64,000 nucleotides of DNA from Nostoc sp. 'Peltigera membranacea cyanobiont' 210A (GTDB taxonomy: Bacteria; Cyanobacteriota; Cyanobacteriia; Cyanobacteriales; Nostocaceae): positions 384,482 through 448,481 of the forward strand of contig NZ_NOLJ01000003.1 in NCBI RefSeq assembly GCF_002246015.1. Direction: 5' to 3'. The translations under genes were made by a program, and so were the position numbers. The first letter of the stretch is position 1. Each line of letters opens with the position of its first letter. Of this stretch, positions 46,484 to 54,930 are shown one piece after another. The notes below the pieces were generated by a model. It saw nothing but the letters and a program-made list of their open reading frames with translations. It was not told the DNA's origin and searched no databases.

Positions 46484-47671
46484 ATGTTAAGTCGCAAACA
46501 AATCCCTGGTGTAGTTCCTAATCAGCAGTGCGATACCTACGCGTGGTTTTCGCAACGAGCTTGGGTAGAAATTGATTTAGAGGCGTTGTCGTACAATGTA
46601 AAGCAATTGGTGCAGTTTTTATCGCCGCGTACCCAGTTAATGGCAGTAGTAAAAGCTGATGCCTATGGACATGGAGCGGTGACAGTCGCCCAAATTGCCA
46701 TCCAATCGGGAGCTAATTGCTTGGGAGTGGCTACAGTTCCAGAAGCTATTCAATTGCGAGAAGGCGGGATTCAAGCGCCCATTTTGATTTTAGGAGCAAC
46801 TCATACACTAGAGCAGATTCATGCGATCGCCCAATGGAAACTTCAGCCCACACTGTGTAGCCCTAAACAAGCTTTAGTATTTTCCGATGTTCTGGAATCG
46901 ATGAATCATGGTTCTCCAGTGCCCGTACACATTAAATTAGACACGGGAATGTCTAGATTGGGAACTGATTGGCGGCAAGCTGGCGAATTTGTGCAATTAG
47001 TGCAGCGATTACCACATCTTGACATTGCCAGTATTTATTCTCATTTGGCGACAGCAGACGATCCTGATACCACGGCAATGGAAGAACAGCATAAACGATT
47101 TGAGGATGCGATCGCTCAAATCAAAGCAATGGGAATTGAACCGCCTTGCTTGCACTTGGCAAACTCAGCAGCCGCACTCACAAATCCGGCATTGCACTAC
47201 GATATGGTGCGTGTAGGTTTAGCCGTTTACGGACTCTACCCAGCACCGCATTTACAAAATGCGATCGACCTTAAGTCCGTTTTGCAACTTAAGGCAAGAG
47301 TTACCCAAGTTAAAACAATTGCCGCAGGAACAGCTGTTAGCTACGGGCATAAATTTATTGCCCCACGTGAACTTCGCCTCGCCGTCGTGGGAATTGGCTA
47401 CGCTGACGGTGTTCCTCGCAGTCTTTCCAACAAAATGCAGGCTTTAATTCGCGGTCAGCGGGTGTCGCAAATTGGGACAATTACAATGGATCAGTTGATG
47501 TTGGATGTGAGTGCCATACCCAATATCCAAGAAGGAGAAGTAGTCACCTTATTAGGAGAACAGGGAAAAGAACAAATTTCAGCGGACGACTGGGCAAAAC
47601 AATTAAACACAATTTCTTGGGAAATTCTCTGTGGATTCAAGCATCGTCTGCCTCGTGTTGCAGTCATGTAA
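46484..47671 (+). CDS. alr: Alanine racemase
   Basis: Protein of 395 residues, PLP-dependent, making D-alanine for peptidoglycan. The PLP-binding Lys is in AVVKADAYGHGA. Further family features are HIKLDTGMSRLGT, SIYSHLATADDPD, LHLANSAAAL, VRVGLAVYGLYP, AVSYGHKFIAPRELRLAVVG (split motif) and GYADGVPR, with the second catalytic Tyr. The C-terminal half has the IGTITMDQLMLDVS motif. The first ~25 residues form an extension beyond the usual start. Monocistronic. All key residues are in place. Confidence 0.95.
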   Translation: MLSRKQIPGVVPNQQCDTYAWFSQRAWVEIDLEALSYNVKQLVQFLSPRTQLMAVVKADAYGHGAVTVAQIAIQSGANCLGVATVPEAIQLREGGIQAPILILGATHTLEQIHAIAQWKLQPTLCSPKQALVFSDVLESMNHGSPVPVHIKLDTGMSRLGTDWRQAGEFVQLVQRLPHLDIASIYSHLATADDPDTTAMEEQHKRFEDAIAQIKAMGIEPPCLHLANSAAALTNPALHYDMVRVGLAVYGLYPAPHLQNAIDLKSVLQLKARVTQVKTIAAGTAVSYGHKFIAPRELRLAVVGIGYADGVPRSLSNKMQALIRGQRVSQIGTITMDQLMLDVSAIPNIQEGEVVTLLGEQGKEQISADDWAKQLNTISWEILCGFKHRLPRVAVM

Positions 47672-47884
47672 TTGGGCATGCATGGGGCATAGAGAAGAGG
47701 CAGAGGGCTAGGCTTGCCGTGAGCGTAGCCGAACGGGAGCAGAGGGGAAAGATGTAATTTTTTATTCTTTCCATTCCCCCGGTAAGAATTTTTTCTTAAT
47801 CTATCCCTGCACCCCCTTCTCTGCTGCTTCTTCCCCATTCCCTATTCCCAAACATAATTTCTTATGGTATGATAGTGAACTGAT

Positions 47885-47966
47885 GCGGATGTGGCGAAAT
47901 TGGCAGACGCGCTAGATTTAGGTTCTAGTTCCGAAAGGAGTGAAGGTTCAAGTCCTTTCATCCGCA
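47885..47966 (+). tRNA. tRNA-Leu (anticodon UAG)
   Basis: An 82-base tRNA with a perfect 7-bp acceptor stem (GCGGATG with CATCCGC) and discriminator A. The anticodon stem CTAGA/TCTAG encloses loop TTTAGGT, giving anticodon TAG, which reads CUN leucine codons. The long variable arm TCC-GAAA-GGA is typical of class II tRNA-Leu. The T arm is GAAGG TTCAAGT CCTTT. CCA is not encoded. Confidence 0.95.
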
Positions 47967-48120
47967 TTTTTAATTGACGAGAAGTGCATGAGTTAACTGG
48001 CTCATGCACTTCGTTTATGAATTAAATGAAGACTTTTTAGCTGATTAGTGGATTGTTGATATTTAACCCGCAGGTAATTATGTGGCGATCGCATCCTCAT
48101 CTTACCTGAAATTGCCACTG

Positions 48121-48152
48121 GGCGATGCCTGCGGGGGGCTACGCCAATGCAT
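48121..48152. repeat. Palindromic repeat (GCGATGCCTGCGGGGGGCTAC family)
   Basis: GGCGATGCCTGCGGGGGGCT followed by ACGCCAATGCAT lies 12 bases after the xisI stop. Nearly identical to the copy at 49019-49050, so the second xisHI pair is flanked on both sides by this repeat. Confidence 0.75.
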
Positions 48153-48163
48153 CTTTTTGAAAA

Positions 48164-48499
48164 TCAAGCGATCGCAAAATCAGTGTATTGTCTAACATCC
48201 TCTGGATGAAAAGCTAAAACAATTTTATCTTTGGGAATTCCTGCGGCTACGAGTTCATTGGCAATACCATATTCAGTCCCATCGCGCTGAATCCAAATTT
48301 TTCTATCAATAATTTCAATATGGATAATACAACCATGAACTCGCTCTTCTCCCTGCCATCCCAAAGTCATTACTATGTAATTAGTCGCTGTGCTATCAAT
48401 GATTAGCTTTGTTTCTAATTGACGATTTGAATATGGTATTTTGATATATTCATTCAGAACATCTTCGATTATTTTTTGATATGTTTCTAAGGTATCCAT
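48164..48499 (-). CDS. xisI: XisI-family protein (second copy)
   Basis: Protein of 111 residues with the same layout as the copy at 29020: LETYQKIIEDVLNEYIKIPY, YIVMTLGWQGEERVHGCIIH, IWIQRDGTEYGIANELVAAG, FHPEDVRQYTDFAIA. It is intact even though the upstream xisH has an in-frame stop. It overlaps the end of the xisH frame by 13 bases, exactly as in the first pair. If XisI acts as an antidote or partner, its retention after loss of XisH is notable. Confidence 0.9.
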   Translation of the reverse strand: MDTLETYQKIIEDVLNEYIKIPYSNRQLETKLIIDSTATNYIVMTLGWQGEERVHGCIIHIEIIDRKIWIQRDGTEYGIANELVAAGIPKDKIVLAFHPEDVRQYTDFAIA

Positions 48500-48903
48500 T
48501 GCACAATTATCTCTTGCTTTGGGTCAAATACAAGTAAACGTAAGCGGTTCTTTTTTAATAAAATCTTGCCGATGGGTTCGGTAAACACTTCAGTGTAAGT
48601 TCGGTAGGGTATAGCAAGATATAAAATCCGGTCGCTTCCTTGTTCTTCTAAAATATCGTAATAAAGAATAAACTGTCCTAATGCATTTTCTAAATCTCTA
48701 ACGGGAGATTGGCTGATAAAACTCTTGATTTAAAATGCTATTTTTTGCTGACCTTTTTGTGCGGCTATCAGTTTTTCTGCACCCAAGTCTATATATAAAT
48801 CTTTTGTCCCACATTTTAATTTAAATGGGTCATCAGTAATTAGCCAACTATCTTTTTCTAGGGCTGTTATCACAACATTATGATAAACATCTTTGGCTGG
48901 CAT
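48487..48903 (-). pseudogene. xisH: XisH with a single in-frame nonsense codon
   Basis: From ATG 48903 the frame reads MPAKDVYHNVVITALEKDSW and DLYIDLGAEKLIAAQKGQQK, then IAF and a TAA stop at 48732-48730. The same frame continues without interruption as IKSFISQSPVRDLENALGQF, ILYYDILEEQGSDRILYLAI and a normal C-terminus, to a TAG at 48489-48487. Total length is 417 bases, exactly 138 codons plus stop, so no frameshift. The intact copy has IAVEVKSF here, so the stop replaces the Glu of the ExK nuclease motif (GAA to TAA). Confidence 0.9.
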
Positions 48904-49242
48904 GGGTATTTGCAGAAAGTATATTTGTGGAGTTATTTTGTATGGTATTTTAGCATAAAATGCTTTTAAGTGTATCTTGGCAGACAAAGAATGCAGTAAG
49001 AGTAATCAGGAAAAAACAGGCGATGCCTGCGGCGGGCTACGCCAACGCATTGATCAACAATTAAGGAATAATCTGAAAAGCTTCAGTAGCTAGTTTTTTT
49101 TGTAATGTTAGGTGTAGAGTAATCGGTGTCGGAAAAGTATGGCCTGTGATAAGACTCTAAATTTTTCCAGAGTCTATGTATGGGGCTGATATTGAATTTT
49201 TTTCCTACTCAAAGTGTAATATAATACCTCACGCCTTTAGCC
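48904..49242. other. Intergenic region before the CHAT operon
   Basis: Spacer of 339 bases, divergent between xisH and the TPR-CHAT gene. It includes the palindrome at 49019-49050 and an AAGACTCTAAATTTTTCCAG AGTCT-type inverted repeat around 49150-49175. The CHAT operon promoter should lie in the right half. Confidence 0.5.
49019..49050. repeat. Palindromic repeat (GCGATGCCTGCGGCGGGCTAC family)
   Basis: GGCGATGCCTGCGGCGGGCT followed by ACGCCAACGCAT; the first 20 bases are identical to the copy inside the SLH gene at 3561. Confidence 0.8.
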
Positions 49243-52200
49243 ATGAACGAACAACGCCAGCAAGAGTATTTCAACCTGATTCAAAGCCTGTTAAATTGCC
49301 GTAGTCACGATGAAATCCTAAAGACTTTGGAAGCAAGCCAAGAATTAGTGGATTTTGGCTTCTTGCAAATGCTAGAGGCGAAGAGGGCGATGTTTTCACA
49401 GCAGGGAGATGAGAATAAAGCGAATTGGTGCCAACGTTTTGGAATGCAACTAAGGGAAACGTTGAATCTAGATACTACATTAAATTTGGAATCTCTCAGC
49501 AAGGAGAAGATACAGGCATATTTACAATTCTTGATTGAAGTGCTACAAGCAACCAAAGAAAGTAACGGTGACAGGCAGGTAGTTTACCCATTGCTGGCAA
49601 ATAATACAGACAAACTTGACGGAGTACTGGCAGAAATATTGCACCGTTGGGGGACAAATGAACTGGGGAAAGCGGCAGCAGATAAGGCGGAATACCTAGC
49701 AGCAGTTATTGGCATTTTCAGCAGTCTAATTGAGCAATTTCCCTTGGGTAACAAAATCAGCAATATGGAAATTGCCATCAGTGGCTATGAAGTTGCACTA
49801 ACTGTCTACACCCAGCAAGCATTTCCCGAAGCTTGGGCGGCAACGCAAAATAATCTCGCCACTGTTTATAGTAAAAGAATCAAAGGGGATCGAGCAGAGA
49901 ATTTAGAGCGGGCAATCTCTTGTTACCAAAAAGCTCTGGAAGTTTATAGTTTGGAAGAATTTTCCCAAAATTGGGCGACAACGCAAAATAATCTCGCTAT
50001 GGCTTACAGTAACAGAATCCGAGGGGATATAGCAGAGAATTTAGAGTGGGCAATCTCTTGTTACCAAAATGCGCTGAAAGTTTATACTTTTAAATCATTT
50101 CCCCAAGATTGGGCAGGTACGCAACATAATCTTGCTATGGCTTACAGTAACAGAATCAGAGGGAATATAGCAGAGAATTTAGAGTGGGCAATCTCTTGTT
50201 ACCAAAATACGCTGAAAGTTTATACTTTTAAATCATTTCCCCAAGATTGGGCAGGTACGCAACATAATCTTGCTATTGCTTATGGTAAAAGAATCGAAGG
50301 TGAGCGGGCAGAGAATTTAGAGCGGGCAATCGCTTGTTTCCAAGATGCGCTGAAAGTCAGGACTTTGGAAGCATCTCCCCAAGATTGGGCGAAAACGCAA
50401 CATAATCTTGCTATTGCTTACCGTAAAAGAATCGAAGGTGAGCGAACAGAGAATTTAGAGCAGGCAATCTCTTGTTTTCAAGATGCGCTGAAAGTTTATA
50501 CTTTGGAAGCATTTCCCCAAGATTGGGCAGGTGTGCAGCGTAGTCTCGCTATTGCCTACCGTGAAAGAATCAAAGGGGATATAGCTGAGAATTTAGAGTG
50601 GGCGATCGCTTGTTTCAAAGATGCGCTGAAAGTTTATACTTTGGAAACATTTCCCCAAGATTGGGCAGGTACGCAAAATAGTCTCGCTATTGCCTACCGT
50701 GAAAGAATCAAAGGGGATATAGCTGAGAATTTAGAGCAGGCGATAGCTTGTTTCAAAGATGCGCTGAAAGTTTATACTTTTAAATCATTTCCCCAAGATT
50801 GGGCGATAACGCAAAATAATCTCGCTATCACTTACCGTGAAAGAATCGAAGGGGATATAGCTGAGAATTTAGAGATGGCGATCGCTTGTTCCCGAAAAGC
50901 TCTGAAAGTTTATACTTTTGACGCTTTTCGGGAACAAGCGATAATGATGCAAAATAATCTTGCTACTACTTACCTTTACAGAATCAAAAGGAAGCGGGCA
51001 AAGAATTTACAACTGGCGATCGCTTATTTGGAAAAAGCTCTGAAAGTTTATACTTTGGAAGCATTTCCCCAAGATTGGGCAGGTACACAAAATAATCTTG
51101 CTATAGCTTACACAGCAAGTGCTTACAGTGCAAGAATCAGAGGAGAGCAGGCAGAGAATTTTAAACTAGCGAAACTAGCGATCGCTTCCTTTGAGTCCGC
51201 TTTGACTGTCTACACCCGCGAAGCCTTTCCCAAAAATCATGCAGGAGCTTTATACAATATAGGGATAGTTTACAAAGAAGAACAACAGTTTGAATCAGCC
51301 TACAATACTTTTGCATCTGCTATTGCCACAGTAGAATCTTTGCGAGAAGAAATAGTTTCTGGGGAGGAAAGCAAACGCAAACAAGCAGAACAATGGAACA
51401 AACTTTATGGCCAGATGGTAGAAGTTTGCCTAGAATTAGGTAAGAAAACGGAAGCGATTGAATATGTTGAACGTAGCAAAACCCGCAATTTAGTTGAACA
51501 GATCCTCAGCCGTGACATGAAAATTATCTTTCCCGCAGATGTTGTCACTCAACTAGAAACATATAGGGATGAAATAGCTGAAAGACAATATCAAATCCAA
51601 AATGGCAAAGCTGAAGATCCAAAAGTCGTAGCACAACATCTCCGAGAATTGCGGCAGAAACGTAATAATTTACAAAACAAGCACTTACGCGTTGGTTATG
51701 ATTTCCAATTTGACCCCTTCCAGGCTACTTTGAATGAGCGTACAACCATTATCGAGTGGTATATTCTCAATGATAAAATTCTGGCGTTTATTGTTACAGC
51801 TACAGGAGAGGTAACAGTTTGGGAATCCCAACCACAAGAGCGAAAAACTTTAGGAAATTGGTTAAATCAATATTTGCAGAACTACAAAGAGCAAAAAGAG
51901 CAGTGGAAGAATAGCTTAGGGGAAGAACTCAAAACATTAGCTTCGATTCTGCACATTAATGAAATATTAGCCGAGATACCAAAACCCTGGGATAAACTCA
52001 TCCTAATTCCCCATCAGTTCCTGCACTTGTTACCCCTTCATGCACTCCCAGTCAGCCAAAATCCTGAAAATTCGCCTTGTCTTCTAGATTTATTCCCTGG
52101 TGCTGTGGGTTATGCACCCAGTTGTCAATTATTGCAACAAATGCAACAGCGCGATCGACCTAATTTTCAATCCCTGTTTGCGATTCAAAACCCCACAAAA

Positions 52201-52935
52201 GACCTCTCTTTCGCCGACTTGGAAGTAGAAAGTATATTATCTTACTTTCTCTACCATCAAGTATTAGCCAAAGAACAAGCCACAAAAGCTGCTTTATCTG
52301 AAGTAGCATCACAATTAAAAGAAGTGAATTATCTCCACTTTTCTTGTCACGGTTTTTTCAACTTAAGTTCTCCACAAAATTCATGTTTAGTGCTAGCAGA
52401 TTCTTATGTTTCTTCAGTCCTTGCTGAAACTAACCTCGAAAGATATGTAAAAGTTTCCAAAGACAAAGCTGTAGATTTAAGTAAATGTTTGACATTGGGT
52501 AACTTGTTTGAGGAAAATTTAAACTTTAGTCAATCTCGTCTCGTGGTTCTCTCCGCTTGCGAAACTGGATTGATTGACTTCACCAATACCAGCGATGAAT
52601 ACATTGGCTTACCTAGTGGGTTTCTCTATGCAGGTAGTAGCAGTGTTGTAAGTAGTCTATGGACAGTAAACGAATTATCAACATCATTTTTGTTGATTAA
52701 GTTCATTCAAATTTTGCAGGATGCTACAGATATGTCAGTACCACTTGCTATGAATCAAGCGCAGCAGTGGTTGCGAGATGCTACAAAGGAAGAGTTACAG
52801 GAATGGGTAAAGAAATTGACTTTAGATAGCGATAATAAAGGAAAGATACGTCGTCAAATTAATTATAAGATGACTGGAGAGAAACCATTCAACTCTCCTT
52901 ATCATTGGGCTGCATTTACTGCTGTTGGCAAATAG
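49243..52935 (+). CDS. TPR-CHAT protease (caspase-like)
   Basis: Protein of 1230 residues. Residues 1-190 are a helical N-terminal region. From ~200 to ~660 there are ten 46-residue TPR-type repeats (consensus like DWAGTQNNLAIAYRERIKGD, then AENLExAIxCxxxALKVYT), very similar at DNA level. A linker with TPR-like helices follows. The CHAT domain (~880-1230) has catalytic His1036 (HFSCHGFF) and Cys1106 (LSACETGL), the dyad of caspase-like CHAT peptidases; YIGLPSGFLYAGSSSVVSSL and WTVNE follow as in the family. CHAT domains typically cleave a partner protein after activation. Two further genes follow on the same strand, starting 10 bases and about 400 bases after the stop, and form a likely operon. 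Confidence 0.93.
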   Translation: MNEQRQQEYFNLIQSLLNCRSHDEILKTLEASQELVDFGFLQMLEAKRAMFSQQGDENKANWCQRFGMQLRETLNLDTTLNLESLSKEKIQAYLQFLIEVLQATKESNGDRQVVYPLLANNTDKLDGVLAEILHRWGTNELGKAAADKAEYLAAVIGIFSSLIEQFPLGNKISNMEIAISGYEVALTVYTQQAFPEAWAATQNNLATVYSKRIKGDRAENLERAISCYQKALEVYSLEEFSQNWATTQNNLAMAYSNRIRGDIAENLEWAISCYQNALKVYTFKSFPQDWAGTQHNLAMAYSNRIRGNIAENLEWAISCYQNTLKVYTFKSFPQDWAGTQHNLAIAYGKRIEGERAENLERAIACFQDALKVRTLEASPQDWAKTQHNLAIAYRKRIEGERTENLEQAISCFQDALKVYTLEAFPQDWAGVQRSLAIAYRERIKGDIAENLEWAIACFKDALKVYTLETFPQDWAGTQNSLAIAYRERIKGDIAENLEQAIACFKDALKVYTFKSFPQDWAITQNNLAITYRERIEGDIAENLEMAIACSRKALKVYTFDAFREQAIMMQNNLATTYLYRIKRKRAKNLQLAIAYLEKALKVYTLEAFPQDWAGTQNNLAIAYTASAYSARIRGEQAENFKLAKLAIASFESALTVYTREAFPKNHAGALYNIGIVYKEEQQFESAYNTFASAIATVESLREEIVSGEESKRKQAEQWNKLYGQMVEVCLELGKKTEAIEYVERSKTRNLVEQILSRDMKIIFPADVVTQLETYRDEIAERQYQIQNGKAEDPKVVAQHLRELRQKRNNLQNKHLRVGYDFQFDPFQATLNERTTIIEWYILNDKILAFIVTATGEVTVWESQPQERKTLGNWLNQYLQNYKEQKEQWKNSLGEELKTLASILHINEILAEIPKPWDKLILIPHQFLHLLPLHALPVSQNPENSPCLLDLFPGAVGYAPSCQLLQQMQQRDRPNFQSLFAIQNPTKDLSFADLEVESILSYFLYHQVLAKEQATKAALSEVASQLKEVNYLHFSCHGFFNLSSPQNSCLVLADSYVSSVLAETNLERYVKVSKDKAVDLSKCLTLGNLFEENLNFSQSRLVVLSACETGLIDFTNTSDEYIGLPSGFLYAGSSSVVSSLWTVNELSTSFLLIKFIQILQDATDMSVPLAMNQAQQWLRDATKEELQEWVKKLTLDSDNKGKIRRQINYKMTGEKPFNSPYHWAAFTAVGK
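49850..51110 (+). repeat. 138-bp coding tandem repeats (TPR array)
   Basis: Units of 138 bp recur within the TPR-CHAT gene; for example the TTGGGC before CAGG/ACAA occurs at 49971, 50109 and 50247, at exact 138-base steps. Neighbouring copies around 50000-50270 are nearly identical over about 130 bases. Confidence 0.85.
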
Positions 52936-52945
52936 GAGAATAGTC

Positions 52946-53278
52946 ATGTCTAATACTGTTAACATTTTTGTCCATCTTTTGAGAACTAATTCCTCATTGT
53001 TTTCCCAAGAGGATAGGGATGAATTAGTTAAATTGATTGATAAACAACCTGATGAAAATCAATCTCTTTTGAATGCAATTTCCGATTGGCTGTCAGAACA
53101 TCCTAAAATAGAAGAAGCTTTAGCAAAATTTGAGGAAATAGGAGAAAAAGCGCCAGGGGATAAGCAAACAAATACAAGTATTTCCAAAGACAAATTTGAT
53201 AAAAATAGTCTAATTAATGAGATTCAACCAAGTTCGTCATCTGCTAAGGAGGTAGAAAAAAGAACTCGTAATAATTGA
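52946..53278 (+). CDS. Small protein of the TPR-CHAT operon
   Basis: Protein of 110 residues from ATG 52946, which has AGGAGA eight bases upstream inside the end of the CHAT gene. Residues ~1-65 are helical (NIFVHLLRTNSSLFSQEDRD; LNAISDWLSEHPKIEEALAK); the rest is a charged, disordered Ser/Lys/Asp-rich tail ending in EVEKRTRNN. No catalytic motif or membrane segment. It lies 10 bases after the CHAT stop codon. It may be an adaptor, regulator or substrate of the protease. From memory, small proteins of this kind have been described beside CHAT-type conflict operons (CATASP-like), but I cannot confirm the match. Confidence 0.75.
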   Translation: MSNTVNIFVHLLRTNSSLFSQEDRDELVKLIDKQPDENQSLLNAISDWLSEHPKIEEALAKFEEIGEKAPGDKQTNTSISKDKFDKNSLINEIQPSSSSAKEVEKRTRNN

Positions 53279-53290
53279 TGCTTTAGATCC

Positions 53291-53311
53291 CCGACTTCTT
53301 AAATAAGTCGG
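53291..53311. repeat. CCGACTT hairpin between second and third gene of the CHAT operon
   Basis: CCGACTT pairs with AAGTCGG around TTAAAT-type loop sequence, 12 bases after the small-protein stop codon. Related to the hairpins at 15062 and 26895. It could attenuate transcription into the membrane-protein gene. Confidence 0.6.
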
Positions 53312-53347
53312 TAATCTGAACACCACGATATTTAACATCAATCTAAA

Positions 53348-54736
53348 ATGGATTATTTTTCAACAGGAAAGGTAGCTTATCCCAAACTAACTCTCTATGC
53401 CTTTCATCTGAAGCATAGCTTGGCAGAAAAACCCAAACAGCCTGTAAAAAATGCCAGCGATTTATGGCTAAAATGCCAGCAGCTTGGTAAACAACTTAGT
53501 ATTCCTAAACTAGAAACTTTACCTGAACTAATTGAAAAAGCAAATAATAAAAAAACTAGCATCACTGGAGAAATCCTAGAACGTATTTTAACTTTCACTG
53601 CCATCCAACATCAACAAAATCTACACTTAAGCGGTGAAGTTAATCCGCTAGAAAACCGCGATACCTATGCCCTTGATTTAACCTTACGTTATCGCCATCC
53701 AGAAGTAAAAATTGCTGATTTAAGAGGGCTAAATCCAGATGGTTTATTGCTTTCTAAAAATATCAATGCTTCTCTAGGACAAACCCTAGTATTTTTTGCC
53801 CACCCTGTAGAAAAAATAGATGATGAACAAGCATTCGCTTATGCTTGTGTTCAAGCTTTGCTATCAGAAAAGAAAGTTCAAGAACTCAATATTTATTGTC
53901 AGCATCAAGGGCAATTATTAGGTAGTCCTATATTTGAATATAACAATGATGCTGACTCTCCTAAAGAACAGTGTCATTTATTAATTTGGTTAAATACCCA
54001 CGACATAACTACAGAATTAGAAAACAAGGGAGAATATTATTATCTTTTAATTGACCTTCTCCTTTGCCGCAGTAAAATTATTTATGCTCGTTCAGAAGCT
54101 ATATGGTGTCATGAAAAAGCCAGATCAACCTATTCTGAATTAGAAAAATATAAGCAAGAGTTTAAAGAACAAAAAAATAACTCCTTTGATAAATTCAATC
54201 AATGGCTGAATGAAATACCAGAAATTTCTTTTAATTATGTTGATTATTTAAGAGATTTAGAACTTCACAGAACTACGATTAAAACTAATAGCAAAAACTA
54301 TCATTTATATCTTGACAAGCTAAATAAAATATGCTCAAATTCAGATAATTTAGAATTCTTGTCCGACTTCCTAGAACTGGCTGAAGATACCTTTGTTGAA
54401 CAAATCAACACCAACTTAGCTTATCTTAACCCCGGTCAAAACCTCTTTGACCAAATGATTGCCACAATTCGCGGCATAGTAGAGGTGGAACAAGCCAAGC
54501 GCGATCGCTCTTTAGAAAATACCATCCAAGTAGTAGGTATAGCCTTTGGTGGCGGTGCAATAGTTTCCGGTGTCGTCACCCAATACATAGATAAACCCTT
54601 CGCACCGACTAATTTCAAGTACCCAATTTCTCCCCTAGTGTTATCCTTGCTGTGGAGTTTTCTAGCTGTCGCCTTTTTTGGTTTAGTGGCGCGTTTGTGG
54701 ATTCAACTCAGACGGAACGGAACAAAAGGAAAGTAA
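53348..54736 (+). CDS. Two-TM membrane protein, putative effector of the TPR-CHAT operon
   Basis: Protein of 462 residues with no signal peptide. Residues 1-250 are a soluble domain I do not recognise (LTLYAFHLKHSLAEKPKQPV; DTYALDLTLRYRHPEVKIAD). Residues ~255-385 are predicted long helices (EKARSTYSELEKYKQEFKEQ). Two hydrophobic helices follow near 393-415 (VVGIAFGGGAIVSGVVTQY) and 430-453 (LVLSLLWSFLAVAFFGLVAR), then a short basic tail. The layout, long helices then a C-terminal hairpin of two membrane helices, resembles CorA-type topology, but no GMN motif is present. Being third in a CHAT operon, it is a good candidate for a membrane effector cleaved or released by the protease; this is inference. 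Confidence 0.75.
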   Translation: MDYFSTGKVAYPKLTLYAFHLKHSLAEKPKQPVKNASDLWLKCQQLGKQLSIPKLETLPELIEKANNKKTSITGEILERILTFTAIQHQQNLHLSGEVNPLENRDTYALDLTLRYRHPEVKIADLRGLNPDGLLLSKNINASLGQTLVFFAHPVEKIDDEQAFAYACVQALLSEKKVQELNIYCQHQGQLLGSPIFEYNNDADSPKEQCHLLIWLNTHDITTELENKGEYYYLLIDLLLCRSKIIYARSEAIWCHEKARSTYSELEKYKQEFKEQKNNSFDKFNQWLNEIPEISFNYVDYLRDLELHRTTIKTNSKNYHLYLDKLNKICSNSDNLEFLSDFLELAEDTFVEQINTNLAYLNPGQNLFDQMIATIRGIVEVEQAKRDRSLENTIQVVGIAFGGGAIVSGVVTQYIDKPFAPTNFKYPISPLVLSLLWSFLAVAFFGLVARLWIQLRRNGTKGK

Positions 54737-54797
54737 GTGGGGTTAGAACAAGTTATCTTAACTCACATAACATCCACAGTAGGAATAATCTTACTGT

Positions 54798-54830
54798 GCG
54801 ATGTCTACGACGGGCTACGCCTACGCGCAT
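54798..54830. repeat. Palindromic repeat (GCGATGTCTACGACGGGCTAC family)
   Basis: GTGCGATGTCTACGACGGGC followed by TACGCCTACGCGC. Closely related to the copies at 35315 and 49019. Confidence 0.7.
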
Positions 54831-54930
54831 TTTGGACAACCAGAAAAATTCACATGGAGACTCGGTTAATTTCACGTCTTTTTCTGGTATAATTACAAGC
54901 CCTTCTGAATTCTGTTTCATTTTTGTCAAA

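Noticed and set aside
46252..46497. An 81-residue antisense frame before alr
   Set aside because: Crosses a palindromic repeat and the alr start; ends in repeat-derived residues (LRDAARLGQST).
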